Positions 23,554 to 34,800 of a stretch of DNA of 64,000 nt are shown in pieces; the first letter of the stretch is position 1, and each line of letters starts with the position of its first letter. A program made the position numbers and the translations under genes. The stretch comes from Rutpela maculata (taxonomy: Eukaryota; Arthropoda; Insecta; Coleoptera; Cerambycidae). The notes below the pieces were generated by a model. It saw only the letters and a list, made by a program, of their open reading frames with translations, had not been told where the DNA came from and ran no database searches. The stretch is taken from positions 17,853,179-17,917,178 of the forward strand of contig OW386286.2 of the NCBI GenBank assembly GCA_936432065.2. Direction: 5' to 3'.

Positions 23554-25089
23554 TTCTGTCTTGGAGCCGATACCAGATCGTTTGCACCAATACTGGAGAA
23601 CCGTTTTTCCAGTCCTCTCTGTCTGGTATTTTGATTTGAATATTTTTGTAGAAGTTATACTTTGGGACCATAGTGTCCTTGAGCATTCCCAAAATGGGAT
23701 CTGCCTTCAGCTCTGAGTATAACTTTTGGTGCTCTGTTCCGTGTTGTTGTCTTATGGGCGTTGTGCCTTGCATTAGCCTGTGTACCACCGAACGAGCTTC
23801 TCCTTGGATAAATATGTGTAGTGGTGTCAGATCTAAAAGGACTTCCAATGCAGCCGTGGGAGCAGAATGGTAACATTTTCTCTTCCTGTACACGTTAAAG
23901 TTTGACCATTAGCTATTCGGCGTCTATATACCAATCTTCGTTATGTTATTAGACTTTTTAAATCTAGTATTTTACACGTTGATGCATAAAAATTATGATT
24001 TCTTTCATTCGTTTTCATCATATTGTTTTTCTCATAAACTTTTCTTTTATGTAGTTTTGGACAGTCAGCTGCCTTGTGATTATATTAATTACAGTTGTAA
24101 CATCTGGGACCTTTATAAAATTTCTGTGATTGTCTCTTATTATATTTTCTAGAAAATGCAGATTTGGAAGATATTGCTGAATTATTGCTGATATCTTTAA
24201 CATTTTCTTGCAATAAGAAATTTTTTACAAATTCAACTGATGTATTTTGTTTTGATCCCTGTATACCCAAGATTAGTGGTTTGTATTCTTCTGGTAGTCC
24301 TCCTAGTATTATTCCTTCAATAACATTATCTTTAAAAGGTTCACCAATAGTCTCCAAATTCTTTCAACATAATCTTGCATTGATGAGCATGATTCGAATT
24401 TCATTTTGAATAGGCATGAATAAAGTCCAACCAATATAACAACGCCGGAATCTTCATAAGCTGGGTCATTCCATATCAAATCAACCAAGCAAAAAAAAAT
24501 TACCATTCAGATTTTAACGAATTTTGGTACACATGTTTAACCCCTCCAAGGTATTAGAAATCCAGAATTTAAAATTTTTCTGACGAGTAGTTTTTTTTCT
24601 ATAGGACTCGAAAGAATACAAAATTAACACATTTTATTATAACGGGGGTATTTTTAATAATTATCATCTCAGGATGCTGAAGAAGAAATTTTTTGTGTAA
24701 GCACTCGTTTTGTAGCTTATGGACTAAAGTTTATTTCTATTTAAAAAAATGGACATAATTTCTTTGTCTCAAGGTCACTCTCAAGATCATAAATACTCAA
24801 ATGGTATTATCTAAAAAAGTAATTTTTTTTTCAACTCAAAAAATTAAGTAATATTAACTGAACTTTCCTGTACCTCTGTGCCAATATTGGAAGTGGGGCG
24901 ACGACAAATAAGTAAGTAAATAAATAATAAAAGTGCTGGTACATGCGCTGCATAAAATATCGCCTAACCGCGTCGCTCGGACCCGGCGCGCGACTAGCCT
25001 AGATCCGTCGTTTGCCGCGGATAATGCATAATTAGGTGTATATTTATCAGGTTTTGAACATTTTAAATCAAATTAAATTATATTACTTA

Positions 25090-25610
25090 ATATTATCAAT
25101 AGCAATGGATGAAAACCGACAAAACATGTTAAATATGTGTTTTCGCGAGTCTGATTATTATAACGTAAAAGCAGAATGGCATTTTTTTGCTACCAGCCAT
25201 GGAAAAAATGTATGTGATGGACTAGGTGGAACTGTAAAACGACTTGCGGCGAAAGCAAGTCTATAACGACATTACTCTGATCAAATTTTAACACCTCGAC
25301 ACCTATACAACTTTGTGACTGAGTGCATAAAAAATTTTAATATTATTTATTGCACAGATGATGACCATCAGCAGAATACTTTATACTTTATATCTTGAAA
25401 GCAGATTTGACAAAGTGAAACATGGAATTCAACAATACCATTGTTTCATACCTAAGAAAGATATGGTTTTGAGAGGAAAACTCTATTTAAACAACAGTAA
25501 GAGTACTGAATTTAACCTTGGAGATGGTTTACCAAATATTGAATTTGAGGAAATTTCTGGCTTTGTCACTGCCATGTATGATGATTTCTGGTGGCTAGGA
25601 TGTGTACTTA
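25090..25610 (+). pseudogene. decayed protein of the AGCT-flanked transposon
   Basis: The frame at 25036-25263 contains EWHFFATSHGKNVCDGLGGT followed by VKR, a motif I recognise from uncharacterised, repeated arthropod proteins. It continues after a stop and frame changes (RHLYNFV, then the 25358-25633 frame with IEFEEISGFVTAMYDDFWWL). The His and Cys/Asp positions of SHGK..CDG could be catalytic or metal-binding, but that is a guess. Its position in the middle of a TIR element suggests the transposase C-terminal half. After the nested MITE, HPHG at about 25797 probably continues it. Stops and frameshifts show it is dead. Confidence 0.55.
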
Positions 25611-25793
25611 AGGCCGTACCCAGGGGGGGTTAGCGGGGTTCGAACCCCCCAGAAAATATATACTTTTCATATCCAAAAGCTAACCTTTGGTGGAAATTAT
25701 TAAAAGAAAAGTGTATATTTACATTTACAAACATTTTTTGTTAGTCGAACCCCCCCCCCCCCCCGAAACAAAATCCTGGGTACGCCCCTGGCT
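25611..25793. mobile_element. MITE nested in the AGCT-flanked transposon
   Basis: Ends GGCCGTACCCAGG (25611) and CCTGGGTACGCCCC are inverted repeats. The interior is G-rich on the left (GGGGTTCGAACCCCCC) and C-rich on the right (C15-16), so the whole unit can fold. The flanking coding similarity (WWLGCVLK, then HPHG) continues on both sides. No clear duplication. Confidence 0.65.
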
Positions 25794-26956
25794 GCGCCCA
25801 TGGGTACCACCAACAAATGTATTTTTTTTGCGTACAACATATTTCATTCTATATTACCCATTTGGTATTTAATTATGCTTATTATCGCAATCATGTTATC
25901 ATGTATGACAAAAATGGTTGTGGCAGGGAAACGTGGAGGTGGGGGTGGTTACACAAACCTATTTCCAAGACTAATAATAACAACTCTTTTGATTATGTAA
26001 ATTCAAAATTGTACATTGCAAAATAAAATACTAAACTTTGCGATTAGTGTCTTGAAAGTACATATTGTCCTAAAATAATATTTTTTGTACAATGTTCCCG
26101 TTGTTGCCCCACTTTGAAATTGTATGCAGTGGTAGATATGACCACCAGAGACAAATGCAATTTTTTTAATAATTTTCAAAAATATACTTTTTGAGAAAAA
26201 TTACTTTTATATTTGTGACATTGACCTCGACCTTTAAATTTCAGGTTACAACATTTTTTAACTTCAAATAGAAAAATATTGTTTAAACACCATAAATTGA
26301 CGTTTGTCCCACCCTTATATCTCTTACCGTTTTGGAGATATTGTGATTTAAAAATCCCTATTTTCCAAAATTACTGACTTTCTTTCAATTTTCAAAGACT
26401 TATTACTCAAGAACCAATAATCAAAAAAAATAAAAAAATTGAAATTTTCATGTTGTTGACAGGTACAACATTTTCACCAAAAATTATCAAAATCGGAGAA
26501 GTCAAGTTTCAAAATTTTATTTTTATTGGTTGATTTGGCATGGAATGACCCAGCTTTCCTTAAATAATTCCATGCTTTTTGAACTGTATTTGCTCTTTTT
26601 GTTTCTGTGACTGCACATGGCTTTATGGATAAATTAATTTTAGCTAACGCTCTTTGATCAAGATCAATACGTTCTTCAGATTTTGGTTCAACACAACACT
26701 AGAGTTCTGCATCAGGATAATTTTTCATCCAAAACTTCCAATCATTATAGTTTGTACCATTTAAATGCTTGGTTTCAGATAAACCTCCGACAGAAGTGGA
26801 TATTACTGTGGACTTATTTGTGTTTCTCCTCTCTAAATCCTTTTGGAGTGCTTTAATTTGCACTTCTAATTCTTCCATAGTTGTCATAACTCTTATGCCA
26901 GTAAGACTTTTCAATATATTAAAATACTTTTAACTTCGATAAATAAAAAAAATAAC

Positions 26957-29280
26957 ATGTACAAAAGTCTTAAAAGCGATCAAAGCAATGTTCATCTTTT
27001 AGAAAATTACAGAACTTACAAAAACAAACTGCAACAATTGATAAAAAAATCTAAGATAATATACTTTAAGAATAAAATTTATAACTGTGAAGGAAGCTCC
27101 AGTCAAATGTGGAAAACTATTAAAACTATCTGCAATGAAAACAAAAACCATGAAGTGATTACGTCTATTAAAAAAGACGACATTATAATAAATAATCCTG
27201 TTGATATTGCAAATAGTTTTAATGACCATTATACAAATTTAGGAAAAAATCTTGCAGAAAAAATCTTAGTCACACGTACCAACACCACTACAATTATCAT
27301 ATAATGAAAACTCCATATATCTCAGTGAGATAACTGTTTTGGAAGTTAATCAGGCTATTAAAGAATTAAAAAATAATAAACTCCCTGGCATCGACGGCAT
27401 AAAATCCGAAATAATAAAAAAAATTAATGCGTTAATAATAAAACCATTTACTCACCTAATCAATAAGGCAATTAATGAAGGTATAGTACCATCTGTGTTT
27501 AAGGTTGGAATTGTTAAACCACTTTATAAAAACGGAGCAAAAGATGAGATAAGTAATTATAGACCTATAACCCTTATATCTAATTTTGCAAAAATTTTCG
27601 AAAAAATTAGTAAAAAAAGATTATTGAGCTTCCTAAATAGGTATAAAATAATTTCAGATAAACAATATGGATTTAGGGAAAATAGGTCTACTCAAGATGC
27701 GATATGTGATTTAACCTCTGAAATCTATGAGTCTTTAGATAAGAGCGAACCAGCCTTGGCAGTCTTTGTTGACCTTGCAAAGGTGTTTGACACTGTCTGC
27801 CATGATAAGCTGCTCCAAAAACTTTATGCTGTCGGTATCAGGGGAAAAACTCTTCAACTTCTCAAAAGCTATCTTGAAAACAAAACTAATTATGTTTCAA
27901 TACAAGAAGTATATAGTAATCCCAAAACAGTCATGTATGGAGTCCCACAGGGAACCGTACTGGGACCATTACTATTTACGGTATACATCAATGACCTACT
28001 GAGCTTGAACAGTTTGGGGAAAATAACAAGCTTCGCTGATGACACGGTTATATTATATAAAGGTAAAACATGGGATTCCTTACGGGCTGACGTACAAAAA
28101 GACTTTTCCACAATAATAACATGGTTTAACAATAACACCTTAACACTAAACTCGGACAAAACAAAATACGTAGCATTAAGTTCATACAAAGTCGGTTTAC
28201 CACAATATAAATCCACATCAATACAAATAAATCATGATGCTATAAGTCTGAAAGAAAGTGATAACGTCAAATACCTAGGTATCATTATAGATTGTCATTT
28301 AAGATGGGATAAACAAATAAACTTCATTGTAAGAAAAATCGGTGGCATTATCTCAAAAATAAAATATCTAACCAACTTTCTAGAATTTCGCGACCTTAGA
28401 ACAATATATTTTTCCCTAATTCAAAGCCATATAAATTACGCAATTTTAGCTTGGGGGGGGGGGGAGTTAATAAGAACTACTTACACTCATTAGATGTAAT
28501 GCAGAAATGGTGCCTAAAAATAATTTCGAAAAGAAAATATACGTACTCGTCTGATTTATTGTATAAAGAAGCAAAAGTGCTGGATGTGCGTCAGTTGTTT
28601 GGTTTAGCCATGTGTACTGAAATATTTAAAAACGAAAAACTTCTAAATTTTTCCGAACATCAATATAACACCAGGACAAAAACGGCGTCTATTTCTAGAA
28701 ACATAAAATGCACTAGAACAATAAGTCAAAGATGTTATATATACCTTTGCTCCAAAATGTACTCCGCATTACCGCAGGATATTAAAACGCTAAACAGTCG
28801 CCATTCATTAAAAAAAAGAATTAAACAATGGATGTTTGATGCACCTAGAAATGTAGTACATGCGATAATAGACAAAACATATTATTATGCCTAGTCTTAA
28901 TCAGTAACGGTGTTAGCCCTTGCTGTGATATATTCTGAGAAAGTCAAACATAATTTTATGTTCCAGATTGTACCACCGTTGATTTGTTTGCGTAGTTAAG
29001 AAACTAAGTATATTTATATGAGTGAAAAAATTAATTTATTTTACCTTATATAATCGATATGTTAAAATAAAAAAAAATATACTTGTAGATAATATTAAAA
29101 AAAAAATGTAAAGAAAAAAATATGATAAAAAAAATATGTACATATATTTAAATTTAACTAAACAATGCCATATTATAAATAGATTTTGGTAGGTTTTAGC
29201 TCACAAACAAGTACTCACAGTCCATGACGTGTGAGTACTTCGTGAGTCGACTACACGTTTATTTATTATTATTATTATTA
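26957..29280 (+). pseudogene. Jockey/CR1-like LINE ORF2 (linker, RT, C-terminus)
   Basis: Best-preserved RT in the window. 26957-27300 is the linker between endonuclease and RT (YKNKLQQLIKKSKIIYFKN, then SFNDHYTNLGKNLAEKI). The 384-codon frame at 27339-28493 has, in order, NNKLPGIDGI, NYRPITLISNFAKIFEK, KQYGFRENRSTQDA, motif A VFVDLAKVFDTV, motif B YGVPQGTVLGP, motif C SFADDTVILY, the NTLTLNSDKTKY segment and KYLGIIIDCHLRWD. A G-run of 11-12 at 28454-28466 causes a frameshift; the C-terminal frame then runs from 28451 to 28894. The RT residues look intact, yet the frameshift at about 27300-27340, the G-run shift and the missing endonuclease make it inactive. The 3' region is AT-rich and probably ends in the (TTA)n run at 29264-29280. 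Confidence 0.9.
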
Positions 29281-29340
29281 AAATGTCATAGGCTATTGTT
29301 CTCTTTATTTATTAATAAACATTATTATTATTATTATTAC
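29264..29340. repeat. two (TTA)n microsatellites
   Basis: TTA/ATT runs at 29264-29281 and 29322-29339, separated by 40 nt; the first is a likely LINE tail. Confidence 0.7.
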
Positions 29341-29746
29341 TTATGTCACTGTTACTGGCAGAATTTTTAAAAATTTTTCTTTAGCAGAAAAAGAAAAAAA
29401 GATCTGCAGCCTGCTAATCTGAGATTCTGTTCTGAAAATCTACTCTGGGATTCTACCCTAGGCCCATAACATGTTAACAGAGCAGGTTATTTGTATCTCT
29501 TAATATATTGTTAACAGAAGTAATACGACGTTTTATTTATATGTTTAATATCTTTTTATATTTTTGACAACTGACATACATTATACATAGATACATAACA
29601 ATACCAGAGAACTTAAACCATATGATATAAGTTCTCTGACAGTACTATATAACAACAATGAAAACAATCCTACCACATAATATTTCCAACAAACTTAGAA
29701 TAAAAATGTTACTTTTCTATAAATATATATTTTCAATTTATTTTAA

Positions 29747-30192
29747 AATGCATGCCAATCAGATATATGAATGAAATTACCGTGAATATGCCAGAAACGC
29801 AAATTTTAGGCAGTCGTCGCGTGCAGAAGGCTGTGGATCGATTTTTTTTGTTTATTTTGTTTTAATTTAAAGTGGATGCCAAGAGTGCCAAACGAAAAGC
29901 CTTAAAAAAAAATCCAAAATCAGAATCATCCAAAATCAAGAACACCAAAATATTTTACGATTTTATGTGCACGTCAACGTGTGTTTTGCGCGCGTAAACT
30001 GCATGCCAATGAATTTACGCTGGATTCTTTTTCACGGCTTTTCGTTTGGCACTATTGGCATCCATTTTAAAATTAAAAAAAAACACAAAAGAAATTCGAT
30101 TTGCACACCCTTCTGCACGCGACGACTGCCTAAAATTTGCGTTTCTGGCATATTTACGGTAATATCATTCATATATATGATTGGCATGCATT
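29747..30192. mobile_element. 446-bp palindromic element flanked by TTAA
   Basis: Arms of about 170 bp (29747-29920 and about 30022-30192) are roughly 90% complementary, starting AATGCATGCCAATCA. TTAA abuts both ends (29743-29746, 30193-30196), as for piggyBac-type insertion, though the flank TTTTAAAA is itself palindromic. The loop holds TGCACGTCAACGTGTG. No ORF. Confidence 0.75.
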
Positions 30193-30196
30193 TTAA

Positions 30197-31937
30197 AAAC
30201 GTTGCACCTAACTGGTCATGTACCGCCAGTCTATTAAAGAAAATACTGATCTTTCTATCTGTACATCTGCATAAAATGACCTAAGTCCTGAAACTTAGTT
30301 TCAAAGTTTCTCCAATGATTGATTGTATATGCACTATGTGAACTCTACTGAACTGTTATTTCACGGACAGAATGGTGCCAAACGTTGTCTGGAAATGTAA
30401 TATTCTTCAAGGCTTACTGTCATCTGTCAAAAATTCTGAGTAGTTAGTAATAAGTTTTGTGTGAAATGACACGTACGTACATAGCATCTCAGGATCCAAT
30501 AAATCTGGGGTAGGTGTTTCCGTAATTGAAGCAGATATACCCTTTCCTAAGGCCGGATCATATGCATCAAGGACGTGATATTACTACTACTCTATTCAAT
30601 TTGATGCATTTTGTGTAAACTAAACAGTTTTACATCTATTTAATATATAGGGTGGACCATTCGCAATGGGCCTTAGTTCAACAGTAGATTCTTTAGATCA
30701 AAATGGAAAGATATGGTAGATGTTAGTAAAGTATTACTGTGGGAAAAGATACAAATGTGTATCAGTTGCAGTAGTTAATTCATACAGTAAGTGATAGTTT
30801 GCTACAAAATTGTAGAAAATTTTATTGCACTTTGTTTTCTGTGAAGAAAGTTTTTCTCCATCTTTTTTTGTTCTTGTGTTAAATGACAAAAACCATATTT
30901 GCAAATTATTTTTTTTTAGGATATGTTTTAAATTGTTCTTTAGGCTTTAATCTTTATGAAAAACATTGCCCCCAAGAATCGGGGGGGGGGGGGGGGTAGT
31001 ATATGGCCCATTACACAGGTCTAGAAAAAAAAAATTCTGCTCCAAGGACTAAACCTAACATGGCTTAAAACTTTCTACCGCGTAGATTTCGATTAAATCC
31101 CGGTTTTTATTGTCAAAATACGGTTGTTTGCCAAATTTCGTCGTAAAATGTGTTTACGTGATATAATAAAAATTACTATTTCCTATGTATTTTTGGTCGA
31201 TGATTACGAATCTGCCTTTCAATTAATTTAAAAGATAACATGAAAAGTAAAATTCAAGACAGGATATATAACTTATTAAAAAAACTATTTTATTGTAGTC
31301 GGTTTTTTTAAATAATAATATATTCATTTGCTAATCTCATAGTGTTTAAATGTGTATATTTATAAACAATATTCTAATCAGCGTTTGTCTCCCTAAATTT
31401 AAATGAAGAAAAGTGCACAGGAAACTTTCAATATCATGGACTGTATTAAAATATGAATGCATATAATTATGGGCGGAAATCCTGAAATTAGAAACCATAA
31501 AAGAACCCAATAGTAATATAACAATTATATGGTATATCTTTCTATGCGTGCATATAGAAATGGGAAATGCAGTCACTAATTTTAATTTACAATGCATGTT
31601 TTCCGGCCTGCCAAGGAATGCGGAATCAATAGCTTAAACTTAGGACTATTCTTCGTCCGTCATTCTTCGTCATCCTCGAGTGTTCTTTAGAGATAATAAG
31701 AGACGACAGAGCGCTCTTACCATTAAATGATGTGCACCGAGCGTATGTAATATACTTCAACGAGTTCTAAATAAATTTGAAACTCTTTTGTATTAGTTAT
31801 AAATAAATAGGTAAATTTTATTTCCTCAAAAACTTACCCACGGAGAAATATTTTTATGTGTTGATCTGGGATTTACGTAAAAACATAATGTTTTTTTTTG
31901 TAATTAAAACTACTGTTATAAAAGGTTTCCTGAATAA
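30197..31937. other. no gene seen; G-run
   Basis: A run of about 16 G lies near 30980-30996, and AATATATAGGGTGGACCATT at 30640 looks like an element end. Nothing else can be supported. Confidence 0.35.
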
Positions 31938-32223
31938 ACATTTTAGTCTAAGAACTAGCAACGGATTTCGTTACACCATAGAGAATAAGGCCAGAACTCT
32001 CCTAATCTGCCCCTTGTAGCGTAACAATAAGATAAACGGAAGTCTGGCAACCGTCCGGGGGTGGCTTTTACGCCCCTAGATGTTTAAAGGATGAATCAAA
32101 ATTAATAAAATTGCATTATTATAATCAGTTTGGCAACTTTGGGATATCAAAGTTGAAAATATTTCAAGTGAATAAAAAAATCGCCAGACCGGTGGGTGGA
32201 TGGAAAGTGGGTGCAAGAGGGTT

Positions 32224-32290
32224 GAAGTGGAATAGCTCAATGTGTAAAGGGATGCGAGAGGGTCTCGGGTTCAACTCCTGGACCCACTGA
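32224..32290 (+). other. tRNA-like module, left arm
   Basis: Box A-like ATAGCTCAATGTG and box B-like GGGTTCAACTCC, followed by T9. Compared with the right-arm copy it has lost about 20 nt of the anticodon arm. Confidence 0.6.
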
Positions 32291-32859
32291 ATTTTTTTTT
32301 AACGATTAACGTATTTTTTTACTAATTCAGGTTTGATTTGATGGCAGAAATAATATTTTCCTTCCTCTTTCTTGTAATATAATAATTTCAATTTTTTCAT
32401 GTAATTTGTTCAGGTTAGTTATTGATTTTTATTTTGCCATTTGATTATTATCAGCGCTGCAGGAAATATTAGTGTCGCAGACAAAGAGGGTGTGGGGGTG
32501 TCCCACCGCTTTTTATCCTCAAAATAACTATTATAATTGACATTTTTGACGTAGCTGTCGGCAGCTTTTAACCTCTCGTAACGTGACAAGGGTCCCCGAT
32601 CGACCCATTTTGCGGCCTTTCCAGGTATAAAATACTAGCAGTGGGTATTTCTCCAAGCTAAAGAGAATTTTTCAATAATTTCAGGAAAATAGTAATTAAA
32701 TGGCAATACAAAGATCAATAACTAACCTGAACAAATCACATGAAAAAGTGAAATTATTATATTACAAGAAAGAGGAAGGAAAATATTATTTGCGCCGTCA
32801 AATCAAGCCTGAATTAGTAAAAAAATACATTAATCGGTAAAAAAAAAATTCAGTTTGTC

Positions 32860-32938
32860 CAGGAGTTGAACCCATGACCCTCTCGCATTCCAAGCGAGAA
32901 CTTTACGCACTGAGCTATTCCACTTCAACCCCCTCTTG
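32860..32938 (-). other. tRNA-like module, right arm
   Basis: On the minus strand TAGCTCAGTGCGTAAAG (D arm), then a six-pair stem TCTCGC/GCGAGA closing a 7-nt loop TTGGAAT (anticodon position GGA, serine-like), then GGGTTCAACTCC (T arm) and a T-run. The acceptor stem does not pair beyond three bases, so it is a tRNA-derived pseudogene or SINE head rather than a working tRNA. Confidence 0.6.
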
Positions 32939-33309
32939 CACCCACTTTCCACCCAGCCACCGGTCTGGCGATTTTTTTTATTCACTTGAATCATTTTTTA
33001 CTTTGATCCAAAGTTCCAGAGTGATTATAATAATGTAATTTTATTAGTTTTGATTCACCTTTTAAAAATCTAGGGGCGCAAAAGCCACCCCCGGACGGTT
33101 GCCAGATTTCCGATTATCTTTTACGCAACAAGGAACAGATTATAAAAATTCTAGCCTGATTAAAAATGACATAACGAAACCGTTGCTAGCTCTTGGACTA
33201 TTTGTTGAATTTGAAGTTTTTGCATTTTATTGTGACATATCTAATAATAATTTATGGATGGGAGGTATAACTTATTTTGTCATGTGCAGTCCGGCGAGAG
33301 TCACTGATT

Positions 33310-33805
33310 ATTTTAAATGTTTGATAAAAACAAAATTGACCAAGAGTCGCAAAAAATTAACGAAAGCAAAGCAAAACACGTGGATGTCAAAAGAACACCA
33401 AGCAACAACAGTAATAATATACAAATTGACTACTACAACTTTAAACACGTGGAAGCGTTCGCATATCTAGGAACAGAAATTAACCAGACTAATTCAATAA
33501 GCAGTGAAATTAAATCACATATAGTCACTGGAAACCCGCTGTTACTACGCCTACAAAAAATTTATTAGTAAATTATCAGAGAAGAACACCAAGACTGAAA
33601 TATTCAACACTTTCATTAGACCTGTAGTAACATGGATATGAGACCTGGACCATGACAAAAAGAGATGAAGAAATAGTTCGGATATTCGAGAGAAAAATAC
33701 TGCTAAAGATATATGGGCCAATCCAAAACGCTGATGGAAGATGGAGAATCCGAATGAATGCAGAACTGAACCAATTGAATGAAGGAACTGACATTAAATA
33801 AATAA
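33310..33805 (+). pseudogene. RTE-like LINE RT C-terminal fragment
   Basis: Frame 33317-33568 gives FKHVEAFAYLGTEINQTNSI, SSEIKSHI, and after a frameshift VVTW, then ETWTMTKRDEE-like WTMTKRDEEIVRIFERKIL and KIYGPIQNADGRWRIRMNAEL, ending near 33793 with a (AAAT)n tail. This 'YLG..I, ETW, FERKILRKI.GP' series is the thumb and C-terminus of RTE-related LINEs. It is 5' truncated and shifted twice. Confidence 0.75.
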
Positions 33806-34044
33806 ATAAAAATGTCTTTTTTTAACCTGGCGGGGTATCAGCTCACAAAGGTGCTGTAAGTGCCAACCAGGGCCAGTACATTATCATACATAACACATAC
33901 ATTATAGAGAACTTGCCCATTTTTAAAATTTCATTAAAGTGTGTGTTTATGTATAAAAACATGCTACACCGAATATCAGCTCTTAAATTGCAGTACTTAC
34001 TTTGCAGTAAATAATTAAAGTTGGAATCCTCGCGAAAAGCGCTG

Positions 34045-34800
34045 TGATGTCACTCCGTGAAAACGTCTAGGTAGCACCCAATAACAATTGATCCCGCCAA
34101 GGCCTTGTAATCGAAGTTCTGTGTGTTTTGACCACTGAGCTGAATAACATACTCTAGTGTGCGCTGTTGGGTGGGGAAAAACAATACAGAGAGAAAAGCT
34201 TATATTAACAAGTTGCCCTGTCTCTGTTGCCTGAAATCATAGTTTTAACAAGTCGTTTCCTATTATTAAGGCTCACTCCAGTTTGTAATACAGCTCACTG
34301 GTTATGACTTTTGTAGTTTCTAGGTTAGAACAGATAATTTTAACCTCCTGGGTTGCAGTGATTATTTATCATGTTAATGTTCTAATTGTTTATACATATA
34401 AACTTACGAAGCAAACAAGTGACTAAAAAGGTAATCACATCATTTTTTATCAATGTTGCAATGTTGTAAGTGATCTAAAAGCCTGTCGCGAGTTTAAAGG
34501 TATTTAATTCCAAAGAAATACCATTATTTTAATGTATATCCGCGACAAGCTTTTAGGTCAGTTAAGCAGCATATTTACTTTATTCTTTTAGTGCATTTTA
34601 ATAAAAGCTTGTTTGCTTCATATTATAAGTATAAACAGTATATTATATGTATAAATAGTTAGAACATTAACATGTAAATAATCACTGCAACCTGAAGCTT
34701 GTAATAAAAATACAAATATTACATTTAGTACTCTCCCACTTTAAGAACAATTGTTATAGGATGTTATCTAGACGCTAGTGCCGTCCGACTCGCTCGGTCT
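34045..34800. repeat. foldback element
   Basis: Inner arms about 34350-34515 and 34530-34695 pair (GGTTGCAGTGATTATTTA, GTTAATGTTCTAA, AAAGC.TGTCGCG); outer blocks TGATGTCA, CGTCTAG and TAACAATTG recur inverted at 34048-34090 and 34745-34810. The centre is near 34520. No ORF. Confidence 0.65.

Larger units (their letters stand above)
20200..23895 (-). pseudogene. LINE ORF2: post-RT linker and RNase H, split by a 2.5-kb insertion
   Basis: Minus strand, I/Jockey/R1-type ORF2 with an RNase H domain. The upstream part (23893-23554) is the linker after the RT thumb (ALEVLLDLTPLHIFIQGEAR, then TMVPKYNF). It ends at the first RNase H strand, GSKTE. The domain resumes at 21038 with VGAGIYG and continues to the conserved NEKADELAREGAS (about 20730-20765) with the family's C-terminal zinc-finger-like tail (LNRHM, CRFCQELEETSVHVLCHC) ending near 20270. 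A frameshift lies near 20950 and a stop at 20633. Joining the pieces across the insertion restores the reading frame at GSKTEH..AVGAGIYG. The RT itself is absent. Confidence 0.75.
24463..26551 (+). mobile_element. 2.1-kb DNA transposon with AGCT duplication
   Basis: Inverted ends GGGTCATTCCATATCAAATC / its complement GATTTGGCATGGAATGACCC are flanked by AGCT on both sides (24459-24462 and 26552-26555). Deleting the element plus one AGCT restores the copia gag frame. The centre holds the decayed protein at 25090-25610 and a nested MITE. A 4-bp duplication excludes hAT and Tc1/mariner; Sola- or Chapaev-type superfamilies use 4-bp duplications, but the ends do not let me choose. Confidence 0.8.
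24085..26914 (-). pseudogene. Copia-type gag, split by a DNA transposon
   Basis: Minus-strand fragment of the gag region of a Ty1/copia-type LTR retrotransposon, the nucleocapsid precursor. The N-terminal part (26914-26570) has a coiled-coil stretch (MEELEVQIKALQKDLERR) and LNGTNYNDWKFWMKN, the signature start of the copia gag domain. The rest (24458-24085) has AWNYLR..YED, LGGLPEEYKPLI (the UBN2/gag segment) and the beginning of a CCHC zinc knuckle (RCYNCN) at the low-coordinate end. A 2,089-bp transposon separates the two parts, and frame breaks at 24309-24357 add to the decay. No protease, integrase, RT or LTR was found nearby, so only this gag piece remains. Confidence 0.8.
31938..33206. 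mobile_element. 1.27-kb foldback element with tRNA-like arms
   Basis: Left arm (31938-32452) and right arm (32690-33206) are inverted copies of about 515 bp, with a 240-bp loop. Shared blocks include CTAGCAACGG, TCTGGCAACCGTCCGGGGGT, CGCCAGACCGGTGG.TGG and AACCTGAACAAAT. Each arm contains a tRNA-like module. Arms differ by many substitutions and small indels, so the structure is old or was formed from two diverged copies. No ORF or clear target duplication. Confidence 0.8.

Noticed and set aside
32860..32938. Functional serine tRNA gene
   Set aside because: The anticodon arm is good, but the acceptor stem pairs for only three bases and the T stem has a mismatch; it is within a foldback repeat.
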